A stretch of 64,000 nt of DNA. Origin: Flavobacterium sp. (GTDB lineage: Bacteria; Bacteroidota; Bacteroidia; Flavobacteriales; Flavobacteriaceae). Both the position numbers and the translations under genes were made by a program. Within the stretch, counting starts at the first letter, position 1. Each line of letters opens with the position of its first letter. Positions 17,642-26,124 of this stretch are shown here, piece after piece. The notes under the pieces were generated by a model. That model was not told where the DNA came from and ran no database searches. It worked only from the letters and a program-made list of their open reading frames with translations. Location of the stretch: the NCBI RefSeq assembly GCF_028689845.1, contig NZ_JAQVCH010000009.1, forward strand, positions 19,247 through 83,246, read 5' to 3'.

Positions 17642-19417
17642 TTATTCTTTTTTAATTTCATATTCACCCGAACCATCTTTTTGTTTCATTGCTGTTACTT
17701 TGCCATCTTCTAGTACAAATTCTATGGTGAAATCGGCAAATTCTTTTATTTTAAAAACATTTGGTTTATAAGGTATTAACTCTAAATCTGGTGAACCTTG
17801 AATAAATAGTTGGTTTTTGTTTTTCAAAACAAGATTTATAATTGTTGTTCCTATTTTATATTTTCCGGTATATTTGGTCAAGATTTCTGGTGTGCTTAAA
17901 CTTGAATCTGATTTTCTTGTAAAAGTTACTTCTCCTTCATCTAATGAAATTAAAAATTGGTCAATTTCACCTTGAGGATTGGTTTGATAATTTATTGAAA
18001 AAAATCCGGCTTCTTCATCATTTGTAGTATCAAAACGGTCGTAATGAAAATGATTTAATGGCAACTGAATAGCATTCAATTTAAAAAACATTTGATTTTC
18101 TTTTTGAGTAATACTTATTATTCCGTAAGCTTTGTCTTCAAATTCTCCCAAATAATCGCTTATAGGATGTGATGGTTTTGTGTCTTTTATTTGTCCTTGT
18201 TGTGCATTTTTTCTACCATCTTTTTCTATTTTTTTTCGAGCATCTCTATTTTTTAAACCTCTTTCGCTCCATGGAGTTATAGAAAGTCCTAATAAATGCT
18301 CATAAATATTATATGTAATTGAATTATACGAAAAACCATGATCGCCAATTACAAAAACAATTACGCCAATATTGTCTTGTGGCATATAGGATATTTGCGA
18401 GTGAATTCCGTCAAAATCTCCGCCATGCAATAGCAATTGATGTCCTCGATAAGAAGCAGTTTGTCTTCCCATACCATAAAAAGGATTAAGCACTTCGGTA
18501 AAACCTTGCTCTAACAATGAGTTATTTAAGGCAATTGATGGTGCTTTTGTAGCATTGACAACGGCTTCTGGAATTATTTGTTTTTCATCAAATTTTCCTT
18601 TATTCATTAATGCTATAAGCCAATTGGACAAATCATTAATATTTGAAATCATTGATCCGGCTGGACCTAAACCGTCAGTTTGTTCTAAATAAGGAATTTT
18701 ATACAGTATATTGGTATCTCTTTTTTCATTAAATGGAACAAAAATGTCTTGTTGTTTTTTCATATCTGCAATGCTGAAAAACGTATTATTCATTTTTAAC
18801 GGATTCAATATTTTTTCTTGCACATAAGTTTCCCATTTTTTTCCTTCAATTAAATCAATAATATGTCCAGAAGCTGCATACATTAAATTATTGTATAAAA
18901 AACCTTGACGTAATGGCTGAGCTGGTTCTAAATATTTTAATTTATCAAACAATTGGCTTCTGTTAAAATCTGATTTATACCATATTAAATCATGTCGAGT
19001 TACACCTGTTCTATGGGCAAGCATGTCTCTAACAGTAATGGTATTGTTTAATTCATTATTATAAAATTGAATAGATGGCACAAAAGTTTTTATTGGTTTA
19101 TCCCAATCTAATTTTCCTTGATCAACTAAAAATCCTACTGCGGTAGCCGTAAACAATTTGGTATTAGAAGCTATTTGAAACAGCGTATTTCCTGTAATTG
19201 GTAATTTTTTTTCATAATCGCGATAGCCATATCCTTTCATAAAAACAAGTTTGCCGTTTTTAACGACTCCAACACCAACACCAGGCATATTCCAGTCTTT
19301 CATGACTTGCTCCATCTGTTTGTCGAAATTTTTCAACTTCTTTTGAACTTCAGCATCTTGAGCAAAACCAATGTTTATACTAACCAAATAAAGCAAAAGG
19401 CAAATTGTATTTTTCAT
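17642..19417 (-). CDS. Exported serine hydrolase, class C beta-lactamase-like, 591 aa
   Basis: Periplasmic penicillin-binding-protein-like hydrolase; the substrate may be a D-amino acid peptide or an ester. Signal peptide residues 1-19 (ends NIGFAQ). The catalytic SxxK is Ser84-Asn-Thr-Lys87 (QIASNTKLFT). The Tyr motif is Tyr175-Asn-Asn177 (FLYNNLMYAASG) and the third motif His331-Gly-Gly (LLLHGGDFDGIHS). The beta-lactamase domain ends near 390. A linker and a C-terminal beta-barrel-type domain (DUF3471-like; ISDYLGEFEDKAYGIISI and STPEILTKYTGKYKIG) follow. It is the first hydrolase of a tandem pair with the broken gene downstream. The first 27 bases of the two genes are almost identical. Confidence 0.92.
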   Translation of the reverse strand: MKNTICLLLYLVSINIGFAQDAEVQKKLKNFDKQMEQVMKDWNMPGVGVGVVKNGKLVFMKGYGYRDYEKKLPITGNTLFQIASNTKLFTATAVGFLVDQGKLDWDKPIKTFVPSIQFYNNELNNTITVRDMLAHRTGVTRHDLIWYKSDFNRSQLFDKLKYLEPAQPLRQGFLYNNLMYAASGHIIDLIEGKKWETYVQEKILNPLKMNNTFFSIADMKKQQDIFVPFNEKRDTNILYKIPYLEQTDGLGPAGSMISNINDLSNWLIALMNKGKFDEKQIIPEAVVNATKAPSIALNNSLLEQGFTEVLNPFYGMGRQTASYRGHQLLLHGGDFDGIHSQISYMPQDNIGVIVFVIGDHGFSYNSITYNIYEHLLGLSITPWSERGLKNRDARKKIEKDGRKNAQQGQIKDTKPSHPISDYLGEFEDKAYGIISITQKENQMFFKLNAIQLPLNHFHYDRFDTTNDEEAGFFSINYQTNPQGEIDQFLISLDEGEVTFTRKSDSSLSTPEILTKYTGKYKIGTTIINLVLKNKNQLFIQGSPDLELIPYKPNVFKIKEFADFTIEFVLEDGKVTAMKQKDGSGEYEIKKE

Positions 19418-19450
19418 AAATTAAATTGTTTTTGAATCATTAAATATACA

Positions 19451-19972
19451 TTAGTGTAGTTTTCTAAAATAATTATCTAATTGTACAATTTTGCCGTTTT
19501 TTATTACAAAATCATTGACGGCATCAATAGAATCTGTAACTCCTTTTTCGTCTTTCCAACTTTCTCTGTAAAAAACAGTTACATAAGCTTTACTTTTATC
19601 TTTAGATTGAACCGACTTCCAATCTATCATGGAAATTTTAAATGTGCTATTCCAAATCTGACCGAAAAAAACTTTTAGTTGATCATTAGACATTTTCTGG
19701 TCCATTCCATCAAATCGTACTTGAATCGAATCTCCAAAATAACTTACTGCTTCGTCCATTTTACCAGTTTCCCAAGCTTTTAATGCCGTCAATGCCAATT
19801 GTGTATTTTCTTTACTACCAGTTTCCCAATTATCAGGTTTGTCAATCGTATAAGGATAATTTGCAACTGTTGTTTCAGTTGTTTTGTTTTCAACAGTTGT
19901 TTTGTTACTGTTATTACAACTGCTTAAAATCAGCAAAGTTGTGAAGAACGAAAAATATAAAAATTTTGTCAT
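19451..19972 (-). CDS. NTF2/SnoaL-like lipoprotein
   Basis: Lipoprotein signal with lipobox LILSSC at residues 15-20, then a Thr/Asn-rich linker. The 110-residue C-terminal domain has the look of an NTF2-like fold: ALKAWETGKMDEAVSYFGDSIQVRFDG, YVTVFYRESWKDEKG, and the terminal INDFVIKNGKIVQLDNYF pattern (here VNDFVIKNGKIVQLDNYF). No catalytic residues can be assigned; such domains bind small ligands or act as isomerase-like enzymes. It lies 33 bp upstream of the serine hydrolase on the same strand, and the two may be co-transcribed. Confidence 0.82.
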   Translation of the reverse strand: MTKFLYFSFFTTLLILSSCNNSNKTTVENKTTETTVANYPYTIDKPDNWETGSKENTQLALTALKAWETGKMDEAVSYFGDSIQVRFDGMDQKMSNDQLKVFFGQIWNSTFKISMIDWKSVQSKDKSKAYVTVFYRESWKDEKGVTDSIDAVNDFVIKNGKIVQLDNYFRKLH

Positions 19973-20057
19973 AATAAAATTATTTTTTAATTTATTTATA
20001 GAATTAAAAGAAATATAAAATTCTATTCATGTTTGTATTTACTTAAATGAGATTAAT

Positions 20058-20819
20058 TTATTTTTTAACCTTATAACTCAAGTTGTCATTTGACCAACTA
20101 TATAAAATTTCCTTTTTTGAAGCCATCATAAATAATTCATCTATAGATTTATTCACATCTTCTCCAACAATTTTGTCATTATCTTCATACATCTTACTAA
20201 CATGAGCTTCATCTTTCCCACTCAATACAACTGCATAATATTCGTTAGGAGTTCCGATTCCACTTCGATAAATAGTAAAATTGGCAATAGCTCCTTTTTT
20301 AGTAAATGAATCTTTTATTGATTTAATTTTGTCATATACTTTTTTACCCTCACCTGGATTTATGTATAAAAAATATATTCTTGCAAAATCATGTCCTTCA
20401 AAAGTTTCTCCTTTAGGTCTATAACTCAAATCATCTTTGTAATGAAGAATAAATCTCGTGATATTATCTAAACATTTATCATGATCTTCACTCATTTTAC
20501 TAAATTTAGCAACACCTACTTTTTCAGAAAATTCTTTGTATGGATTATTGTCTAAATCTGCGAAACTTTTAATTCGAGATAATGAGATTGAGCTACCGTC
20601 TGATAGAAAAGAAAAGCTTGAAGAATAGGGAAATTTATGCTTTTCAAATTCATTCAATATTGATTTTCTTGCCGTCATAAACTCATTTCTTTTAGAAGGT
20701 TTTACCCAATATTGTTCTACATAAATCAATGCATCTTGTGCAAAACTTACTGAAGTAGTAAACATAAATAACATCGCCAAAAGCAAAGTATTTTTAAATA
20801 ATCGTTTTTTTGTTTTCAT
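20058..20819 (-). CDS. Exported protein with two related halves, unknown function
   Basis: Signal peptide residues 1-27 (LLLAMLFMFTTSVSFAQ). The mature part seems to consist of two homologous units of about 105 residues. Unit one begins ALIYVEQYWVKPSKRNEF and ends RFILHYKDDLSYRP. Unit two begins FARIYFLYINPGEGKKVY and ends EILYSWSNDNLSYKV, with matching FSKMSEDHDK and VSKMYEDNDK blocks. The strand-helix pattern suggests a fused dimeric alpha/beta barrel (ABM or NIPSNAP-like), which is an inference. It lies 85 bp upstream of the NTF2-like lipoprotein gene, with a 327-bp spacer on its other side. Confidence 0.78.
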   Translation of the reverse strand: MKTKKRLFKNTLLLAMLFMFTTSVSFAQDALIYVEQYWVKPSKRNEFMTARKSILNEFEKHKFPYSSSFSFLSDGSSISLSRIKSFADLDNNPYKEFSEKVGVAKFSKMSEDHDKCLDNITRFILHYKDDLSYRPKGETFEGHDFARIYFLYINPGEGKKVYDKIKSIKDSFTKKGAIANFTIYRSGIGTPNEYYAVVLSGKDEAHVSKMYEDNDKIVGEDVNKSIDELFMMASKKEILYSWSNDNLSYKVKK

Positions 20820-21146
20820 GATTTTGTTTTTTTTAGTTAATAGTTTTTGAATAAAAAATCTTTAAAATTTTGAATTAATAATTAATTTGCTTCTCGTTGA
20901 ATTGTATTTATTTAGTATATATTATAATATTACTTGGTTAATGATTTAGTTTATAGAACTGATTTGTATAAATAGAATTATCAAAAATTCTATTTGCGTA
21001 ATTTTTTCCAATAAATTATCGTATCAATTAAATAGATGAAAAGAAATTACGCATCTAAGTAATTGATAACTGCTATGAAAATAAAGTGAGTTAGGACGAA
21101 ATAGACAAAATTGTGTCCGTAGAGTGCTTTTTATTTACCGAAGAAA
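20820..21146. other. 327-bp AT-rich spacer with a nested hairpin
   Basis: No coding frame is convincing. TATCAATTA (21022-21030) pairs with TAATTGATA (21060-21068), and TAGATG (21033-21038) pairs with CATCTA (21052-21057) inside it. A second, mutually exclusive pairing joins GCGTAATTT (20996-21004) with AAATTACGC (21044-21052). TAGAATT and AATTCTA also flank each other at about 20972-20992. It sits between the stop of the sensor kinase gene and the start of the duplicated exported protein gene. It may be a terminator or leader structure; no poly-T run follows the large hairpin directly. Confidence 0.5.
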
Positions 21147-23033
21147 TTATGCAGACTTTTTAATTTTAAAGTCAAAAACTAATGTAGTTCCATTTCTGTT
21201 TTCTTCTTTCATGGTTCCATTTAACTGTTGGGTCAACAACGAAATCAACTGACCGCCAAAACCTGTTCCGTGTACTGTTGCAGATTTTCCTATACCGTTG
21301 TCGCTAACTCTTAATTGAAGTGTATTATGGTTTTGCTTTTGAAGTTGTATGGTTATCGTCCCGATTTCATTTTTCGGAAAAGCATATTTTACTGCGTTAG
21401 TAAGTAGCTCATTAACTATTAACCCTAAAGGAACAGCAGTATCAATGTCTAAATCTAGATTATCCATTGCTAATTTTAAATCAATTCTCTGTGATGCACC
21501 AAAAGTATCAAGAATATTTTCTCCTAAATTTAAAAAATAGTCTTTCATTTCTATCGCACCAAGATTAGTTCCTTGATAAAGTTTTTGATGTACAATTCCG
21601 ATGGAATTAACTCTGTTTTGACCTTCAGTCATGGCTGCTTTAGTTTCTGTGTCGTCAATTTGTGCAGATTGCAATGCTAACAAACTCGATACAATTTCAA
21701 GATTATTTTTTACTCTATGATGAATTTCTCTAAGAAGAAGTTCGTTTTCTGCATTTTTCTGAGCTAAAAGTCGATTACTTTTACTTCTATTTTTATAACT
21801 TATATATGCAAAAATAAGCAATCCCAAAAGTAGCACTACAACTACAATTCCTAGGTATTGTACTAATTTTTGTTGTTCTATTTTAGATTCTTGAAATGAA
21901 ATTGTTTCTTCTTTTTTTTGAGTTTCGTATTTAGTCAAAAGCTCCGACATTTTAGCATCACTTTCAATAGAATTTATACTATCTTTTAAATCATAAGCCT
22001 TTTGCTTGTAGGAAAGTGCGGATTCAAAATGATTTAAATTTTTATAAATTGTACTAAGGTGATTATAATTTTCAATTAAATTGGTAATATCATTATTGAT
22101 TTCTTGCAATCGAATTGTTTCTAACTGATATTTAAGTGCTTCTTTATAATTACCAATTAACATATTAATTTCTCCTAAATTAGCTGTTACAGTATTAATA
22201 CCATTTTGATAATTTGCTTCTCTTGCTATTTTTAAACAATTTGCATATAAACGAATAGCTTCCTCATATCTACCTAATTTTTTAAGTGCATTTCCCTGAC
22301 TATTTCCAATATCTACTAAAGATACTTGTCCGAAATTTTGCTCTTTAGCAATGGCTTTAGCTTTAGTAAAATAATCTAATGCTAATTGATTTTTTTTCAT
22401 TGCAATTGCAACTTCTCCAGCATTATTATAAACATAAAAAAACTCAGATACTAAGTTGTTATCCTCAGCCATTTTAATCGCTTTTTCAGCATAAATAAAT
22501 GCTTCTTTCAATCTATTTTGCTTAGTTAAGTCCCAAGATACATTTGTCATTGCATTACAAATACCTGCCTTATCATCAATGCTTTCCATTAACTTTAATG
22601 CAGTAATGTCCTCTTTCATGGCTTTTTCATATTCGCCATTTTTTTTAAAAATCCACGCTAATTTGAAAGATGTAGTTGCTTGCCCTTTTACATTTTTTAC
22701 AGCTTTATGACCTTTCATTGCTTTGTCAAAATACAAATTTGCTGAATCTAATTGAAGTAAGTTAGCGTGCATTGTTCCTTTTATTTCATAAAACTTTGGT
22801 TGCCAATTTTTCTCTTTTAAATCATCGGCTAACTTAGATCCTCTTTGAGCTAAAACTAATGCTTGTTCTAAGTCATTTTGAGAAACAACTTTAACCATTT
22901 CATAAAGAATTTCCAGTTTTTTAAGCTGATTTTTCTCTGATGATAGTCTTCTCTCTAAATCTGTTATCTTAGAGTTTTGACTATAAATAATAAAAGGTAG
23001 AAATAAAAATACAAGCAATTTTAATTTATTCAT
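21147..23033 (-). CDS. TPR sensor histidine kinase, HisKA_2 type
   Basis: A 628-residue membrane kinase. Signal peptide 1-19, then seven or so TPR units (residues 25-350, for example KNGEYEKAMKEDITALKLME and KLGRYEEAIRLYANCLKIA), presumably periplasmic. A transmembrane helix spans about 393-413. The dimerisation/phosphotransfer motif is REIHHRVKNNLEIVSSLLALQ with His438/439, the HisKA_2/HWE type rather than classic HisKA. The HATPase has NELLTNAVKYAFP and SDNGIG, with GTGFGGQLI as the ATP-lid glycine motif. The partner regulator gene is 12 bp upstream on the same strand, so the pair is one operon. Confidence 0.93.
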   Translation of the reverse strand: MNKLKLLVFLFLPFIIYSQNSKITDLERRLSSEKNQLKKLEILYEMVKVVSQNDLEQALVLAQRGSKLADDLKEKNWQPKFYEIKGTMHANLLQLDSANLYFDKAMKGHKAVKNVKGQATTSFKLAWIFKKNGEYEKAMKEDITALKLMESIDDKAGICNAMTNVSWDLTKQNRLKEAFIYAEKAIKMAEDNNLVSEFFYVYNNAGEVAIAMKKNQLALDYFTKAKAIAKEQNFGQVSLVDIGNSQGNALKKLGRYEEAIRLYANCLKIAREANYQNGINTVTANLGEINMLIGNYKEALKYQLETIRLQEINNDITNLIENYNHLSTIYKNLNHFESALSYKQKAYDLKDSINSIESDAKMSELLTKYETQKKEETISFQESKIEQQKLVQYLGIVVVVLLLGLLIFAYISYKNRSKSNRLLAQKNAENELLLREIHHRVKNNLEIVSSLLALQSAQIDDTETKAAMTEGQNRVNSIGIVHQKLYQGTNLGAIEMKDYFLNLGENILDTFGASQRIDLKLAMDNLDLDIDTAVPLGLIVNELLTNAVKYAFPKNEIGTITIQLQKQNHNTLQLRVSDNGIGKSATVHGTGFGGQLISLLTQQLNGTMKEENRNGTTLVFDFKIKKSA

Positions 23034-23045
23034 CTTCTTTTAAAA

Positions 23046-23777
23046 TTATACTTTTTGGATGTGAAGTAATAATTGTTTTTTCAATTCAGCTGTAATAGGA
23101 ATAGCTTTTTTCGCAATAACAATATGAGTAGAGGCAATTTCATCAATGTGTTGCATATTAATGATAAAAGATCTGTGAATTCTCATTAAGTTATTTACAT
23201 TCAACTTTTCTTCTAAATCTTTTAATGTACTCACAATTAAATGTTGCTTTTCTTTGCAATGAATTTTAGAATAATTACGTTCTGCTTCTATAAAAAGAAT
23301 GTCATTGATATTAATTTTAATCATTTTATCATGACTTCTTACGAATATCGAATCACTCATGACGAATGTTTCTGTTTCATGAAGATCCTGTTTTTTTTCT
23401 TCTTCTATACGAAGTATTACGAGTTCAATTGCCCTTTGCAAATCTATTTTTTTAAAAGGTTTGCTTAAAAAAGCATACGGATGGGTAAACTTTGCTCTAT
23501 TGAAATGATGCTCATCAGAATTTGCAGTCAAGTAAATTATAGGAATATTGAATTCTTTTTGAATAAGATGTGCGAGCTCAATACCGTCTAAATCACCTTT
23601 TAAATTTATATCCAATAGGATAATTTTAGGCTGCTGCAATCTTATTTTAGGTAAAACCTCTTCACCTCTCGGAATGATTCCAATTACCTCATAACCAAGA
23701 TTTGTAAGTTGCAATGAAATATTTGCTCCAATAATCATTTCGTCTTCAACCACTAGTATGGTAATATTATCATTCAT
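23046..23777 (-). CDS. LytTR-family response regulator
   Basis: DNA-binding regulator paired with the TPR sensor kinase. The receiver domain (residues 6-125) has acidic Glu11/Asp12, phospho-acceptor Asp56 in LLDINLKG, the switch Thr in YLTANSDE and Lys106 in LSKPF. The C-terminal LytTR domain (about 138-243) shows INDILFIEAERNYSKIHC, the STLKDLEEKL helix and MRIHRSFIINMQHIDEI. LytTR proteins bind direct repeats by beta strands. No target repeat is evident immediately upstream (23778-23945), which is extremely AT-rich. Confidence 0.94.
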   Translation of the reverse strand: MNDNITILVVEDEMIIGANISLQLTNLGYEVIGIIPRGEEVLPKIRLQQPKIILLDINLKGDLDGIELAHLIQKEFNIPIIYLTANSDEHHFNRAKFTHPYAFLSKPFKKIDLQRAIELVILRIEEEKKQDLHETETFVMSDSIFVRSHDKMIKININDILFIEAERNYSKIHCKEKQHLIVSTLKDLEEKLNVNNLMRIHRSFIINMQHIDEIASTHIVIAKKAIPITAELKKQLLLHIQKV

Positions 23778-23945
23778 TTGCAGAAATTTGTATACGGATA
23801 ATCAATATCTAAAAAGTGTTTTTTATAAAAAAAAAAATACAACTTAATCTCAACAAATATAACCAATTAAATAACTTTTTAATAAAATAATTAACTATAA
23901 AAAGCAACTAATATTAAACTTTTTCATAAAGAAATTATACCACGA

Positions 23946-24956
23946 TTATTTATTAAGTAAATTGAAAATGGTTGAATCAAAATCATCACCATTACCAACA
24001 AAAGAACTTTTTATAGGAAGATAAAAAAGTTGTTCTTTTGGTAGCATTCCGCTTAAACGCACAAAATCTTTTTCGGTAGTAATAATTATTTTATTTTGTA
24101 CTTTACTTTTAATTTCAGCAATATCTGTTGATGAAAAATGATGATGATCTGGAAAAGTTAACACAATGTCGTTTTCTTTTTTTAAATAGTGATAAAAAGA
24201 AGCTGGTTTTGCAATTCCAGTAAGTAAAACTTTTGGCTCATTTTCAATAGCAGCAACTTTTAAAGTCAATTCCTCCGAGTAAACCGAATCATCATAAGCA
24301 ATCGTACTAAAGTAAAGCTCTTGACTTTTATTTAAACGCAATTTTAATTGTAGTTGTAGCATTTCTTCTTTAGAAATAGTTGGCGGACATTTGGTCACCA
24401 CCACTACGTGAGCTCTTTTTGCACCACTTCGAGCTTCTCTTAAGTTTCCAGTTGGAAGTAGATAATCATCAACATACAAATCATCGTAAGCTGTCAAAAG
24501 AATATATAAACCTGCTTTGACTTTTCGGTGTTGAAAAGCATCATCTAAAAGAATGACAGTTGGCTTATTTTTTTGAGCAAGCAAGTTTTCGATTCCGTTT
24601 TTCCGATTGGCATCCACAGCGACTTGAATTTTTGGAAATTTTTGGTAGATTTGAAAAGGTTCATCGCCTAAGGTTTCTGGCGTATCTTTTTTTGAAGCCA
24701 ACAAAAAGCCTTTTGATTTACGTTTGTATCCTCTACTTAAGGTGGCAACTTGAAAGCTATCTTGAAGTAATCGAATTAAATATTCAATTTGCGGTGTTTT
24801 TCCAGTTCCGCCAACGCTTAAGTTTCCAACGGCAATAATTGGAATATCAAATACATCAGCTTTAAAAATACCACTATCATAACACCAATTTCGAATTGAA
24901 GTGATGAAACCATATAAAATAGCAAACGGAAATAGTATTTTTCGCAAGAAAATCAT
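23946..24956 (-). CDS. lpxK: Tetraacyldisaccharide 4'-kinase
   Basis: LpxK phosphorylates the 4' position of the lipid A disaccharide precursor at the inner membrane. An N-terminal amphipathic/membrane helix (residues 2-20) precedes the P-loop region PIIAVGNLSVGGTGKTPQIE. Family motifs: ATLSRGYKRKSKGFLLA, LGDEPFQIYQKFP, VILLDDAFQHRKVKAGLYIL with the catalytic Asp/His pair, and LPTGNLREARSGAKRAHVVV. TFPDHHHFSSTDI and TTEKDFVRLSG occur near the C-terminus. It is encoded alone, divergent from the Nif3-like gene. Confidence 0.96.
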   Translation of the reverse strand: MIFLRKILFPFAILYGFITSIRNWCYDSGIFKADVFDIPIIAVGNLSVGGTGKTPQIEYLIRLLQDSFQVATLSRGYKRKSKGFLLASKKDTPETLGDEPFQIYQKFPKIQVAVDANRKNGIENLLAQKNKPTVILLDDAFQHRKVKAGLYILLTAYDDLYVDDYLLPTGNLREARSGAKRAHVVVVTKCPPTISKEEMLQLQLKLRLNKSQELYFSTIAYDDSVYSEELTLKVAAIENEPKVLLTGIAKPASFYHYLKKENDIVLTFPDHHHFSSTDIAEIKSKVQNKIIITTEKDFVRLSGMLPKEQLFYLPIKSSFVGNGDDFDSTIFNLLNK

Positions 24957-24977
24957 GTGACGAAAGTAGGGATTTTT

Positions 24978-24985
24978 TATCTTTG
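24978..24985 (+). promoter_or_regulatory. Likely -7 element for the Nif3-like gene
   Basis: TATCTTTG matches TAnnTTTG, 41 bp before the ATG at 25027. The -33 element is not clear. Confidence 0.45.
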
Positions 24986-25026
24986 AAAGAAATATTACTA
25001 TATTCGATTTTTAGAACCCACTATTT

Positions 25027-26121
25027 ATGAAACTCAATACTATCTTAGAAGAACTTGAATTACTCGCTCCCTTAGCTTATGCCGAAGATTTTGATAATGT
25101 GGGATTATTAACAGGTAATATTGAGCAAGAAATAAACGGAATTCTCGTTTGCCACGATGTGTTAGAAAATGTAATTGACGAAGCTATCGAAAAAAAATGT
25201 AACCTCATTGTGTGCTTTCACCCTATTTTATTTAGTGGTTTAAAAAAAATTACGGGGAAAACGTATGTTGAACGTGTCATTATTAAAGCAATCCAAAATC
25301 ACATAGCTATTTTTGCGGTGCATACGGCTTTGGACAACCATCAAAATGGGGTTAATAAAATTATTTGTAATCAATTGGGATTAAAAAACACACAAATTTT
25401 AGTTCCAAAAGAAAAGTATATTCGAAAATTAGTGACCTATACGATTTTAGAAAACCATGAACAACTGCGAAACGCTTTATTTGAAGCCGGAGCGGGAAAC
25501 ATCGGAAATTATGAAGATTGCAGTTTCAACTCGAAAGGTTTAGGAACGTATATGGGAAATGAAAATAGCAATCCAGAAATTGGACAACGTTTTGAATTTG
25601 TTGAAAATGAAGAGATTAAACTAGAAGTTACGTTTGAAAAACATTTAGAATCAAAAATTCTGAAAGCGATGTTTCAAGCCCATTGCTATGAAGAAGTGGC
25701 GTATGAAATTTATGAATTACAAAATCAACATCAAAATATTGGATTAGGAATGATTGGCGAATTAGAAACAGCACTTTCTGAACTCGATTTTCTGCAAATG
25801 GTCAAAGAAAAAATGCAGTGTGGAGCAATTCGTCACAGTGCTTTTTTGGCTAAAAACATCAAAAAAGTTGCTGTTTTAGGAGGTTCAGGAAGTTTTGCGA
25901 TTAGTCAAGCTAAAAAAATGAAGGCCGATGCTTTTCTAACGGCCGATTTGAAATACCATCAATTTTATGAAGCTGATAATCAGCTACTTTTAGCAGATAT
26001 TGGTCATTATGAAAGTGAACGATACACAAAAAACTATATTGTTGAATTTCTTATTAAAAAAATGCCTAATTTTGCAATCATTTTATCAGAACAAAATACA
26101 AATCCAGTTAAGTACTTTTAG
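25027..26121 (+). CDS. Nif3-like dinuclear metal centre protein
   Basis: Member of the Nif3/YbgI (GTP cyclohydrolase I type 2-like) family, hexameric proteins with a two-metal site and uncertain reaction. Visible: LAYAEDFDNVGLLTGN, VCHDVLENVIDEAIEK, then NLIVCFHPILFSGLKKITG and FAVHTALDN (metal-ligand His/Asp), and near the end ADIGHYESERYT (metal His and Glu). The 364-residue length shows the inserted PII/CutA-like middle domain (about 125-230) found in the longer Nif3 proteins. The coiled-coil protein gene follows 3 bp after the stop, so the two are co-transcribed, a pairing common in bacteria. Confidence 0.94.
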   Translation: MKLNTILEELELLAPLAYAEDFDNVGLLTGNIEQEINGILVCHDVLENVIDEAIEKKCNLIVCFHPILFSGLKKITGKTYVERVIIKAIQNHIAIFAVHTALDNHQNGVNKIICNQLGLKNTQILVPKEKYIRKLVTYTILENHEQLRNALFEAGAGNIGNYEDCSFNSKGLGTYMGNENSNPEIGQRFEFVENEEIKLEVTFEKHLESKILKAMFQAHCYEEVAYEIYELQNQHQNIGLGMIGELETALSELDFLQMVKEKMQCGAIRHSAFLAKNIKKVAVLGGSGSFAISQAKKMKADAFLTADLKYHQFYEADNQLLLADIGHYESERYTKNYIVEFLIKKMPNFAIILSEQNTNPVKYF

Positions 26122-26124
26122 ATT

